Assembly (NCBI GenBank): GCA_900553165.1
Contig: USCN01000064.1
Location: forward strand, 1-7,634
DNA length: 7,634 bases
Origin: an uncultured Collinsella sp.
Lineage (GTDB): Bacteria; Actinomycetota; Coriobacteriia; Coriobacteriales; Coriobacteriaceae
Reading direction: 5' to 3'
The position numbers were made by a program, and so were the translations under genes. The notes beneath the pieces were generated by a model. The model saw only the letters and a list, made by a program, of their open reading frames with translations, was not told the DNA's origin and did no database searches. Of this stretch, positions 1 through 7,406 are shown one piece after another (the first letter of the stretch is position 1; each line of letters starts with the position of its first letter).

Positions 1-1219
1 GCTGGGATACTTCCCGGACATCCACACCATCCAGAGTGATCGATCCTTCTGTCACATCGTAAAAACGCGGAAGCAGAGAACAGAGTGTCGTCTTTCCGGC
101 GCCGGAGCTGCCCACCAGCGCCACATAGTCTCCTGCCGGGACATGCAGATTCACATTGCTTAACACATTCTCCTTCGACTCCTCATAATGGAACGAAACG
201 TTTTCAAAGGTTACTTCTCCCTGCACATTCTTCAGTGGCAGTGCATCCGGCTTGTCCTGGATATCCGGCGCGGTCGAGAGCACCTCGTCCATACGCTTAA
301 AGCCGGCAATAGCCTTCTGATACGTTTCGGCCGAATTGACGAGCGTCTCAAGCGGCGTGCAGAACAGCGAAATATAGAGTGCAAAGGTCGCCATATCGAC
401 CGCCTGCAGCTGTCCCTGGGCGACCAGCCAGCCGCCCAGCAGCACCACGATCACATAGAGCACACCCGAGAGCAGGCCATACGTCGCGGTATAGACGCCC
501 ATGGCGTGATACATGTTCTCCTTGGACGAAAGATAGCGATTGTTTGAGGCGCGGAACTTGAAGCGTTCGGTCTCCTCATTGGCAAAGCTCTTGACCACAC
601 GCATGCCCGCCAGCGAATCCTGCAGCTGCGCATTGATGCCGCTGATTTTTTTGCGGTTGTCGCTAAAGACCTCGCGCATGCGCATGTTCTGCCAAAACAT
701 GATGACCGCAAACGCCGCCGTCACCACGGCCATGGCGAGCGCCAGCACCGGGGCAATGGTAAAGAGGATCACAAACGAGCCGATAATCTCGATACCGCAG
801 ATGATGATCCACTCGGGCACATGGTGCGCCGCCTCGCAGATATCGAACAGGTCGTTGACCACGCGGCTCATCATGTCGCCCGAGCTGTTGCGGTCGAAGT
901 ATGCAAAGCTAAAGCGCTCATACTGGTCGAACAGGTCCTCGCGCATTTTGGACTCCATACGCGCGCCCATCACGTGACCCCAATAGCTCACAAAATAGCG
1001 GCAGGCGCAGCGGACGGCATACATCAGCACCAAGCCCACCGCGATCATGCCGAGCGCCTGCATAATGGCAGCCTGACCCTGAGTAAACAGCCCACCGGTC
1101 AAATTGCGCAGGATAATGGGGAACGCCAGGTCAATGGCGGCAAGCACCAGAGCACAAACAGTATCAGCAACAAAAAGCCCCATCTGGGGCTCGTAATACG
1201 AAAGAAACCTCTTAAACAT
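1..1219 (-). CDS. ABC exporter, fused permease-ATPase half-transporter (3' end cut by window edge)
   Basis: The 406 residues visible from the ATG at 1219 match a type IV (MsbA/MDR-like) ABC exporter half-subunit: a membrane domain followed by an ATPase domain, working as a homo- or heterodimer in the cytoplasmic membrane. Hydrophobic segments lie near residues 14-36, 52-72, 135-180 (two) and 245-290 (two), which fits six helices. The ATPase domain begins near residue 335 with an A-loop tyrosine (FHY, Y345), and Walker A is GSSGAGKT at 370-377. The Q-loop, LSGGQ signature, Walker B and H-switch lie beyond the window. No signal peptide is seen. An AAGGTG ribosome binding site (1223-1228) supports the start. 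It lies 184 bases downstream of the NUDIX gene, and that gap is full of inverted repeats, so it may be transcribed separately. Substrate cannot be told: multidrug, lipid or peptide are all possible. The ATPase-coding end is less GC-rich than the membrane part. Confidence 0.93.
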   Translation of the reverse strand, partial: MFKRFLSYYEPQMGLFVADTVCALVLAAIDLAFPIILRNLTGGLFTQGQAAIMQALGMIAVGLVLMYAVRCACRYFVSYWGHVMGARMESKMREDLFDQYERFSFAYFDRNSSGDMMSRVVNDLFDICEAAHHVPEWIIICGIEIIGSFVILFTIAPVLALAMAVVTAAFAVIMFWQNMRMREVFSDNRKKISGINAQLQDSLAGMRVVKSFANEETERFKFRASNNRYLSSKENMYHAMGVYTATYGLLSGVLYVIVVLLGGWLVAQGQLQAVDMATFALYISLFCTPLETLVNSAETYQKAIAGFKRMDEVLSTAPDIQDKPDALPLKNVQGEVTFENVSFHYEESKENVLSNVNLHVPAGDYVALVGSSGAGKTTLCSLLPRFYDVTEGSITLDGVDVREVSQ

Positions 1220-1228
1220 AGTCACCTT

Positions 1229-1250
1229 ACGCGGTTTTACCAAACCGCGT
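1229..1250. promoter_or_regulatory. Perfect 9-bp-arm palindrome abutting the ABC gene ribosome binding site
   Basis: Arms ACGCGGTTT (1229-1237) and AAACCGCGT (1242-1250) are perfect reverse complements around a 4-base centre. The left arm directly touches the AAGGTG ribosome binding site (1223-1228) of the ABC gene. As DNA it resembles an operator for a dimeric repressor (TetR/MarR type, common for exporters). As RNA it would fold into a stable hairpin next to the Shine-Dalgarno sequence. No T-run follows on either strand, so an intrinsic terminator is unlikely. The symmetry is seen directly; the role is inferred. Confidence 0.5.
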
Positions 1251-1266
1251 TTCGTCTCGACGCTGC

Positions 1267-1364
1267 AAGTGCTCCATTTGGACAATCTGGCCTTCAATCG
1301 TCGGTCGCGTATATCTATACGCTTCCCTCCTCTTTTAGGCCACCTTGTCTCAAATGGAGCACTT
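1267..1364. repeat. 98-bp nested inverted repeat, MITE-like or structured RNA
   Basis: The ends are 14-bp perfect inverted repeats: AAGTGCTCCATTTG at 1267-1280 and its complement at 1351-1364. Inside, in properly nested order, lie GACAA/TTGTC (1281-1285 with 1345-1349, one bulged base at 1350), TGGCCT/AGGCCA (1288-1293 with 1337-1342) and GCGTATA/TATACGC (1307-1313 with 1316-1322, 2-base loop). That gives 32 base pairs and one large internal loop (1294-1306 against 1323-1336). The 5-mer CGCTG occurs at 1261-1265 and again in the same orientation at 1366-1370, one base outside each end, like a target-site duplication. No ORF of note lies inside. It could be a miniature inverted-repeat element or a cis-acting RNA in the leader of the ABC gene. 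The structure is seen; its nature is inferred. Confidence 0.6.
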
Positions 1365-1384
1365 TCGCTGACTTACACAAACCC

Positions 1385-1400
1385 GCGGGATCATCCCCGC
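1385..1400 (-). terminator. Weak terminator-like hairpin after the NUDIX gene
   Basis: Three bases past the NUDIX stop codon (1404-1406), the minus strand reads GCGGGG-ATGA-TCCCGC, a 6-bp stem with one G-T wobble and a 4-base loop. It is followed by GGGTTTGTGT, a poor U-tract. It may reduce read-through into the ABC gene, but it is much weaker than the hairpin after rplI and could be chance in GC-rich DNA. Confidence 0.3.
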
Positions 1401-1403
1401 TCG

Positions 1404-2099
1404 TTAAAGTTCCGCTCCACCCAAACGATGAGCAATGCTGTCGCAAGCCAAGGCACCCACAACGGTCTTGGCATCCTCGATCTTGCCGTCGAGCACGGCA
1501 TCGATCAGCTCATGCAGTGGCACCAGGTCGACGTTGACAAACTCGTCATCGTCGGGATCGGGCGCATCAAACTCGAGCTTGGTGGCCAGGTAGATGTGAA
1601 TGATCTCGTCGCAAAAACCGCAGGTCGTGACAATCGACGTCAAAAAGCGAATGCGACCAGCCCTAAAGCCCGTCTCCTCATGCAACTCGCGCTTGGCGCA
1701 ATCGAGCGGGTCCTCGCCCGGATCGAGCTTGCCGGCGGGAATCTCGACCGTCACGCGGTCGATGGCGGTGCGATACTGACGTACCAGCACGATCTTGCCG
1801 CTCTCGGTCAGTGCCACAACGGCCGCCGCACCCGGATGGCGAACGATATCGCGGGCGCTGCGGTGACCGTTGGGCAGCTCAACCTCAAGACGGTGGACGT
1901 CGAGGATCTTGCCCTTCCAGGCGCACTCCTCCGAAAGAATCTTCTCGTGTAGCTCGGCATCGTGCGGGTCGTCGTCGCCCAGCACCAGCGCCGGCTCGTC
2001 AGCGACCTCGCCACCCGGCTCGCCCTCGGCGTGCCCATACATGCGGCCGTCCTCTTCGACGATCTGCGCGTCCACGAGCTCTTCGTTCTTCTCGTCCAT
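1404..2099 (-). CDS. NUDIX hydrolase, ADP-ribose pyrophosphatase-like
   Basis: This 231-residue protein carries a complete NUDIX box (GX5EX7REUXEEXGU) at residues 123-145: G123, E129, R137-E138, E141-E142 and G144. These are the Mg-binding and catalytic residues of enzymes that cleave nucleoside diphosphate-X. The lead-in (VRQYR, then VEIPAGKLDPGED) and the length fit the ADP-ribose pyrophosphatase/NudF-type subfamily, which hydrolyses ADP-ribose to AMP and ribose 5-phosphate. Substrate is inferred from family. The first ~55 residues form an acidic, low-complexity extension before the usual fold. I chose the ATG at 2099: the GAGAGGA ribosome binding site (2109-2115) is 9 bases upstream of it, but directly abuts the alternative ATG at 2108. 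The purD stop is only 21 bases upstream, so co-transcription and perhaps translational coupling with purD are likely. Confidence 0.92.
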   Translation of the reverse strand: MDEKNEELVDAQIVEEDGRMYGHAEGEPGGEVADEPALVLGDDDPHDAELHEKILSEECAWKGKILDVHRLEVELPNGHRSARDIVRHPGAAAVVALTESGKIVLVRQYRTAIDRVTVEIPAGKLDPGEDPLDCAKRELHEETGFRAGRIRFLTSIVTTCGFCDEIIHIYLATKLEFDAPDPDDDEFVNVDLVPLHELIDAVLDGKIEDAKTVVGALACDSIAHRLGGAEL

Positions 2100-2120
2100 C
2101 CGTCTCATTCCTCTCGGATT

Positions 2121-3425
2121 TTAGGCATCCCAGGCATCGCGGCCGCGCAGCGCGCGCAGACCAATGTCGTGACGCAGGGTCTTGCCCTCAAAGTTGATCT
2201 TCTCGCAGGCCTCGTAGGCAAGGTCGCGAGCGTTCTCGAACGTATCGCCCAGCGCGGTCACGGCGAGCACACGACCGCCGTTGGTCACGAGCTCGCCGTC
2301 CACCACGGCAGTACCGGCGTGATACACCGTCACGTTCTCCATAGCCTCGGCATCCTCGATGCCGGTAATGACCTTGCCCTTCTCGTAGCTGCCGGGATAG
2401 CCCGCGCTCGTCAGGACAACGGCCACGGCCCACTCGTCACGCCAATCGAGCTCAATCTGATCGAGCTCGCAGTTGGCGCAAGCCAGCATGACCTCGACCA
2501 GGTCGTTCTTAAGGCGCGGCAGCACGACCTGCGTCTCAGGATCGCCAAAGCGGGCATTGAACTCCAGCACCTTAGGGCCGGCAGGGGTGAGCATAAAGCC
2601 GCCGTACAGGCAGCCGCGATAGTCGATACCCTCGGCAGCGAGCTCTGCCACGGTCTGCTCCATGACCTTCACCATGGTGGCGTGCTCCTCGTCGGTCACG
2701 ATGGGCACCGGGCTGTAGACGCCCATGCCGCCCGTGTTGGGGCCCTTGTCGCCCTCGAGCGCACGCTTGTGATCCTGCGAGGTGGCCATGGGACGCACGG
2801 TCTTACCGTCGGTAAAGGCCAGCAGCGAGCACTCGGGGCCGGTCAGCATCTCCTCGATGACCACCGTGTTGCCGGCATCGCCAAAGGTGCCGCCAAAACA
2901 CTCACGCACAGCCTCCTCGGCCTGCGAAAGCTCGGTTGCCACGATAACGCCCTTGCCCGCGGCAAGGCCGTCGGCCTTGACGACCAGCGGAGCGCCCTGC
3001 TCGCGCACATAGGCAAGAGCCGAAGCCTCGTCGGTAAATGAGCCATAGGCTGCCGTCGGGATACCGGCGCGCTCCATGAGCTGCTTGGAGAACAGCTTAG
3101 AGCCCTCCATCTGGGCGCCCTCGGCACCCGGGCCAAAGCACGGGATGCCCGCCGCGCGGACGGCGTCTGCAACGCCCGCCACGAGCGGAGCCTCGGGGCC
3201 AATCACCACGAGTCCGCATCCATGGCTCTGGGCAAACGCCGCCACGGCCGCAGGATCGCAATCGTCGAGAACCACATTCTCGCCGCAGCTCGCGGTGCCG
3301 CCGTTACCCGGCGCGATGTAGAGCTTGCCGGCGCGCGGTGATGCTGCGAGCTTGGCTGCCAGAGCATGCTCGCGGCCGCCGCTGCCCAACAACAGGATGT
3401 CGATGGTTTGAGTGTCCGCCTTCAA
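2121..3425 (-). CDS. purD: Phosphoribosylamine-glycine ligase (GAR synthetase)
   Basis: This 434-residue cytoplasmic enzyme joins 5-phosphoribosylamine and glycine using ATP, the second step of de novo purine synthesis. Length is normal for PurD. The N-terminal domain has GSGGREHAL (14-22) and [11 protein letters not shown] (74-84). The ATP-grasp domain has [11 protein letters not shown] (150-160) and PNTGGMG (229-235). The GARS signature RFGDPETQ is at 292-299, and the C-terminal domain ends with a typical [10 protein letters not shown] segment near 380. The start codon is TTG (3423-3425), supported by a strong GAGGAGG ribosome binding site with 5-base spacing; no ATG is available nearby. 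It lies 118 bases after purA and 21 bases before the NUDIX gene, all same strand. It is intact, with no missing motif. Confidence 0.98.
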   Translation of the reverse strand: MKADTQTIDILLLGSGGREHALAAKLAASPRAGKLYIAPGNGGTASCGENVVLDDCDPAAVAAFAQSHGCGLVVIGPEAPLVAGVADAVRAAGIPCFGPGAEGAQMEGSKLFSKQLMERAGIPTAAYGSFTDEASALAYVREQGAPLVVKADGLAAGKGVIVATELSQAEEAVRECFGGTFGDAGNTVVIEEMLTGPECSLLAFTDGKTVRPMATSQDHKRALEGDKGPNTGGMGVYSPVPIVTDEEHATMVKVMEQTVAELAAEGIDYRGCLYGGFMLTPAGPKVLEFNARFGDPETQVVLPRLKNDLVEVMLACANCELDQIELDWRDEWAVAVVLTSAGYPGSYEKGKVITGIEDAEAMENVTVYHAGTAVVDGELVTNGGRVLAVTALGDTFENARDLAYEACEKINFEGKTLRHDIGLRALRGRDAWDA

Positions 3426-3430
3426 GGGTG

Positions 3431-3437
3431 CCTCCTC
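3431..3437 (-). promoter_or_regulatory. Strong ribosome binding site fixing the purD TTG start
   Basis: The minus strand reads GAGGAGG, a near-perfect anti-16S match, 5 bases before the TTG at 3425. Because the codon that opens the PurD frame is not ATG, this site is the main evidence for that start. Confidence 0.8.
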
Positions 3438-3479
3438 TATGGATTAACGGCCCGCTCCGCGCGAGCCCTTTGCAAGCAA

Positions 3480-3521
3480 ATATACCCCTCGGCCGCCCGT
3501 CCGGGCTGCAAAGGGGTATAT
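3480..3521 (-). terminator. Two-tier hairpin between purA and purD (terminator or attenuator candidate)
   Basis: Outer arms ATATACCCC (3480-3488) and GGGGTATAT (3513-3521) are 9-bp perfect complements. An inner stem GCCCG/CGGGC (3495-3499 with 3502-3506) nests inside. The hairpin starts 22 bases past the purA stop. On the minus strand only TTTGCTTGC follows, so the U-tract is short and termination is probably partial at best. It could instead act as an mRNA processing or stability element separating purA from purD expression. Confidence 0.45.
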
Positions 3522-3543
3522 CGCAATAACCAAATAGTCCCGA

Positions 3544-4839
<1,296 letters not shown>

Positions 4840-4896
4840 TTACATTCATGGACTGTCTACGCGCCACGCCGGCACGCAGAAGCACAAAACATTCCC

Positions 4897-4925
4897 AGTA
4901 TACCCGTGCAACGGGCGCCTGTCCT
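4897..4925 (-). promoter_or_regulatory. Possible purA promoter
   Basis: In the dnaB-purA gap the minus strand has a TATACT box (4897-4902; 5 of 6 to TATAAT) and AGGACA (4920-4925; 4 of 6 to TTGACA) separated by 17 bases, which would give a leader of about 60 bases before purA. A 5-bp hairpin (CCCGT-TGC-ACGGG, 4903-4915) lies in the spacer. The -35 overlaps the dnaB stop codon. This is pattern-based only. Confidence 0.33.
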
Positions 4926-6315
4926 ACTCCTCGGCATGTGCCCCATCAAGCTCATAGAACTTGGTGGATGCCGGCAGGAACATCAGGTCGACGTCGCCGA
5001 TCGGGCCCGAACGGTTCTTGGCCACGACGATACGCGTGACGCCCTCGTCGGGTCGATCGTCGCGCGAGGCCTCGGCCTCGTCGGCGGAGCGGTCCAAGAA
5101 CATAACGATATCGGCGTCCTGCTCGATGGAGCCCGATTCACGAAGGTCGGAAAGCTGCGGGCGCTTGCCGGTACGGGATTCAACCTGACGCGAAAGCTGC
5201 GACAGCGCGATGAGCGGGATCTTGAGCTCCTTGGCCATGATCTTCAGACCACGCGACATCTCCGAAACCTCGACGGTACGGCTCTCGGAGCGGCGTCCCG
5301 GCGGAGGACTCACCAGCTGCAGGTAGTCCAGGATGATGATTGCCTTCTCCTTGTTATGGAGCATGCGGCGGCTCTTGGCGCGAATCTCGGTCACTGTGGT
5401 GCCGGGCGTATCGTCAATCAGAATATCGAGCTTGGACAAGGTCTGCGTGGCCTCGTTGATATTGGCCCACTGCTCGGGGCTAATGCGGCCCATGCGGAAG
5501 TCACTGATCGAGATCATGGCGTAGGCGCAAATCAGACGCTGGGCAATTTCCTTGCCCGACATCTCCAGCGAGAAGAAGCCGACGGTATAACCGGCAGCGG
5601 CAGCGTTGAGCGCCAGATTCAGGGCGAACGACGTCTTACCTACAGCAGGACGGGCGCCGATGATGATGAGCTGACCCTCGCGGAAGCCCATGAGCATGCG
5701 GTCGAGCGATGGGAAGCCCGTGGGCACGCCCGCAGCCTGGCCACCGGCCTGGCACACTTCCTCGGCCTCGTTATAGGCCTCGACCATAAACTCAGTCAGC
5801 GTCTTGTAGCTCGACTTGACCTCGCGTGCCGTGACCTTGAGCAGTTTGCTCTCGGCCAGCTCCACGACCTCTTTGGTGTCGGTGGGGGCGTTATAGGCCA
5901 GCGCGTTAATCTCGTTGGTGGCGCCGATCAGCTCGCGCAGCATCGAGTCGCGACGGACGATGGCGGCATGGTGCTGCCAGTTCACGAGCGACAGGGTCTG
6001 ACCCATCAACTCCAAAATGTACGCTTCGCCACCCACGGCATCGAGCTTGTTGATGCTTCGCAGGTAATCGATCAGCGAGATAGAGTCGATGGGAATGCGG
6101 CTGTTGTACATATCGACCATCGCGGTATAGATGGTCTTATGAATGGGGCGGTAGAAGTCATCGGGCTGCAGCTCGACCTGGGCCTCTTCGACCACCTCGG
6201 GCGATAGCAGCATAGCGGCCAGTACATTGGCCTCTGCATCTTGGTTTTGGGGAAGACCCAACTTTGAGCCGCGGTCCTCAACCGTCAGCCCGGTCTCCCT
6301 ATCGTCATATGCCAT
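4924..6315 (-). CDS. dnaB: Replicative DNA helicase DnaB
   Basis: This 463-residue protein is the hexameric, ATP-driven helicase that unwinds DNA at the replication fork and recruits primase. The N-terminal helical domain spans about 20-165 and the RecA-like motor about 195-455. Walker A is GARPAVGKT (220-228), the catalytic glutamate is in FFSLEMS (E251), and Walker B is IIILDYLQL (326-334). LSQLSRQVESR (371-381) and QLSDLRESGSIEQDAD (387-402) are DnaB-specific motifs, with the arginine finger region KNRSGPIG at 433-440. No intein interrupts the motor. Three in-frame ATGs lie close together (6327, 6321, 6315). I chose 6315 because GAGG (6322-6325) sits 6 bases before it, while 6327 has no ribosome binding site. 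A terminator separates it from rplI, so it probably has its own promoter in the 6316-6468 region. Confidence 0.97.
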   Translation of the reverse strand: MAYDDRETGLTVEDRGSKLGLPQNQDAEANVLAAMLLSPEVVEEAQVELQPDDFYRPIHKTIYTAMVDMYNSRIPIDSISLIDYLRSINKLDAVGGEAYILELMGQTLSLVNWQHHAAIVRRDSMLRELIGATNEINALAYNAPTDTKEVVELAESKLLKVTAREVKSSYKTLTEFMVEAYNEAEEVCQAGGQAAGVPTGFPSLDRMLMGFREGQLIIIGARPAVGKTSFALNLALNAAAAGYTVGFFSLEMSGKEIAQRLICAYAMISISDFRMGRISPEQWANINEATQTLSKLDILIDDTPGTTVTEIRAKSRRMLHNKEKAIIILDYLQLVSPPPGRRSESRTVEVSEMSRGLKIMAKELKIPLIALSQLSRQVESRTGKRPQLSDLRESGSIEQDADIVMFLDRSADEAEASRDDRPDEGVTRIVVAKNRSGPIGDVDLMFLPASTKFYELDGAHAEE

Positions 6316-6416
6316 GAGCATCCTCATTCATATCGCTTGCGAGCATCCATAGTATCAGCCACGGTCCCAAAACGCGCCGCGCGCCGCCAATCATCACCGA
6401 ACCAAACGGATGAACG

Positions 6417-6432
6417 GTCCTGTATATAGGAC
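6417..6432. promoter_or_regulatory. Small palindrome with TATA-like centre upstream of dnaB
   Basis: GTCCT (6417-6421) and AGGAC (6428-6432) are complementary arms around GTATAT. On the minus strand the centre reads ATATAC with a CTATATACAG context, resembling a -10 box. The position, about 100 bases upstream of dnaB and just past the rplI terminator, is right for a dnaB promoter, but no convincing -35 box is seen. The rest of the 6316-6468 gap holds no clear feature beyond a very GC-rich run near 6373-6388. Confidence 0.25.
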
Positions 6433-6468
6433 TTCGACGCAACGTTCACCATGACACTCACTCAGCGC

Positions 6469-6507
6469 AAAAAATAAAAGGGCGCCCTGGTTTTCCAGAG
6501 CGCCCTT
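6469..6507 (-). terminator. Strong rho-independent terminator of the ssb-rpsR-rplI operon
   Basis: On the minus strand a 13-bp stem (6495-6507 with 6478-6490, one G-T wobble) closes on an AAAA loop and runs into TTTTATTTTTT, the classical intrinsic terminator layout. It begins 33 bases after the rplI stop codon. There is no T-run on the plus side, so it acts in one direction. It marks the end of the ribosomal operon and implies a separate promoter for dnaB. Confidence 0.93.
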
Positions 6508-6539
6508 CTTAGAACAAGATTGTTGCGTTGCAGCAAATG

Positions 6540-7079
6540 CTACTCGGCAGCAGCCTCAGTCTCGACCTCGGCGGTCTCGGCCTCGGCGACCTCAGCGGCC
6601 TCCTCGACCTCAGCCTCGGCAGCGAGCTCCTCGGCGGTAACGCCGACGAGAACGACAACCTCGGCCTTGATCTCGCGGTACAGCGAGATGGCAACGGTGT
6701 GGGCACCGGCAACCTTGATGGGCTTACCGAGCTCGACGCGCTTGCGGTCGATGTCCATACCGAGCTGAGCCTTGATGGCGTCAGCGATCATAGCGGCGGT
6801 AACGGAGCCAAAGAGGATGCCCTCGTCGCCGACCTTGACGTCAACGGTGACCGTCTTGCCCTCGAAGGCAGCCTTGGTCTCGTTGGCGGTAGCCAGACGG
6901 ACGGCCTCGCGCTTGGCGATGTTGTTGCGACGCTCGTCAAGCTGCTTGAGGTTGCCCTTGGTGGCGGCAACAGCGAGCTTCTTGGGGAACAGGAAGTTCT
7001 CAGCGTAACCCTGAGCGACCTCTACGACGTCACCCTCGCCGCCCTTGCCCTTGATCTCATCGAGAAGAATAACCTTCAT
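6540..7079 (-). CDS. rplI: 50S ribosomal protein L9 with acidic C-terminal extension
   Basis: L9 binds 23S rRNA near the base of the L1 stalk and helps maintain reading frame. The N-terminal domain (1-45) has the family pattern GDVVEVAQGYAENFLFP (16-32). The long connecting helix covers about 41-74 and the C-terminal domain about 76-148 (GKTVTVDVKVGDEGILFGSV, then an AHTVAISLY strand). Typical L9 is close to 150 residues; this one has 179. Residues 149-179 are an added tail in which 25 of 31 residues are Ala or Glu, with no basic residue. The ATG at 7079 has an AAGGGAG ribosome binding site (7087-7093) with 7-base spacing. It follows rpsR by 15 bases and ends just before the operon terminator. 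The tail's role is unknown; its DNA is a run of imperfect CCTCGG-type repeats. Confidence 0.97.
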   Translation of the reverse strand: MKVILLDEIKGKGGEGDVVEVAQGYAENFLFPKKLAVAATKGNLKQLDERRNNIAKREAVRLATANETKAAFEGKTVTVDVKVGDEGILFGSVTAAMIADAIKAQLGMDIDRKRVELGKPIKVAGAHTVAISLYREIKAEVVVLVGVTAEELAAEAEVEEAAEVAEAETAEVETEAAAE

Positions 7080-7094
7080 GATGCGTCTCCCTTC

Positions 7095-7361
7095 TTAGCC
7101 GCGGTCGCGGTTGCCACGAGAGGAAACCACGGGGACGGTGTACGGCAGGAGAGCCATCTCGCGGGCGCGCTTGATGGCGTTGGCGATGTCATGCTGATGC
7201 TGCGTGCAAGCGCCAGTGACGCGACGGGGCTTGATCTTGCCACGGTCGGTCATGTACTTACGGAGAAGCTGAGTGTCCTTATAGTCGATGAACTCAGTGT
7301 TCTCCTTGCAGAACTGGCAGTACTTACGACGCGGCTGACGTGCAGAAAAATCATTAGCCAT
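7095..7361 (-). CDS. rpsR: 30S ribosomal protein S18 (zinc-binding C+ type)
   Basis: This 88-residue protein sits on the 30S platform and pairs with S6. The core is typical: [19 protein letters not shown] (25-43) and the conserved [11 protein letters not shown] (46-56), then [16 protein letters not shown] (59-74). Cysteines C15 and C18 (CQFC), C52 and H55 could form a zinc site, so this is the C+ form; many bacteria have a C- form lacking these. I chose the ATG at 7361 because AAAGG (7371-7375) lies 9 bases upstream and the result has family length. The frame stays open to an ATG at 7412, but those 17 extra residues do not resemble S18 and cross the upstream hairpin. It lies between ssb and rplI, the usual rpsF-ssb-rpsR context. 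Confidence 0.97.
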   Translation of the reverse strand: MANDFSARQPRRKYCQFCKENTEFIDYKDTQLLRKYMTDRGKIKPRRVTGACTQHQHDIANAIKRAREMALLPYTVPVVSSRGNRDRG

Positions 7362-7380
7362 GTCAAAATACCTTTCGTTT

Positions 7381-7406
7381 GGCAACTTCGGCGAACCGAA
7401 GCCGCC
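7381..7406 (-). promoter_or_regulatory. Stable hairpin in the ssb-rpsR gap
   Basis: In the minus-strand transcript an 11-bp stem (7396-7406 with 7381-7391, including two G-U wobbles) closes on a UUCG tetraloop. It lies 27 bases after the ssb stop and 5 bases upstream of the rpsR ribosome binding site. No U-tract follows, so it is not an intrinsic terminator. It may be an mRNA processing or stability element, or a site for translational control of rpsR. The structure is clear; its role is inferred. Confidence 0.5.

Noticed and set aside
1220..1403. Known riboswitch or T-box in the NUDIX-ABC gap
   Set aside because: I looked for the T-box core and for lysine, folate and PreQ1-type cores and found none. 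The pairing there is a plain nested inverted repeat.
821..1952. Two overlapping plus-strand frames across the ABC-NUDIX gap
   Set aside because: They run antisense through both genes and through the 98-bp inverted repeat. Composition is shadow-like, and no family was recognised.
1962..3041. Plus-strand open frame (359 codons) spanning part of the NUDIX gene and purD
   Set aside because: It crosses two well-supported genes on the opposite strand and looks like shadow coding without motifs.
4903..4915. Terminator after dnaB
   Set aside because: Only a 5-bp stem with a 3-base loop and no T-run; it lies in the spacer of a possible purA promoter instead.
4906..6207. Long open frame on the plus strand (433 codons) opposite dnaB
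   Set aside because: It is antisense to an intact dnaB and has the same GC-driven shadow composition. No plausible protein family was recognised.
6451..6477. Eight-codon plus-strand ORF beside the rplI terminator
   Set aside because: Too short, no ribosome binding site, and its end is the A-run of the terminator.
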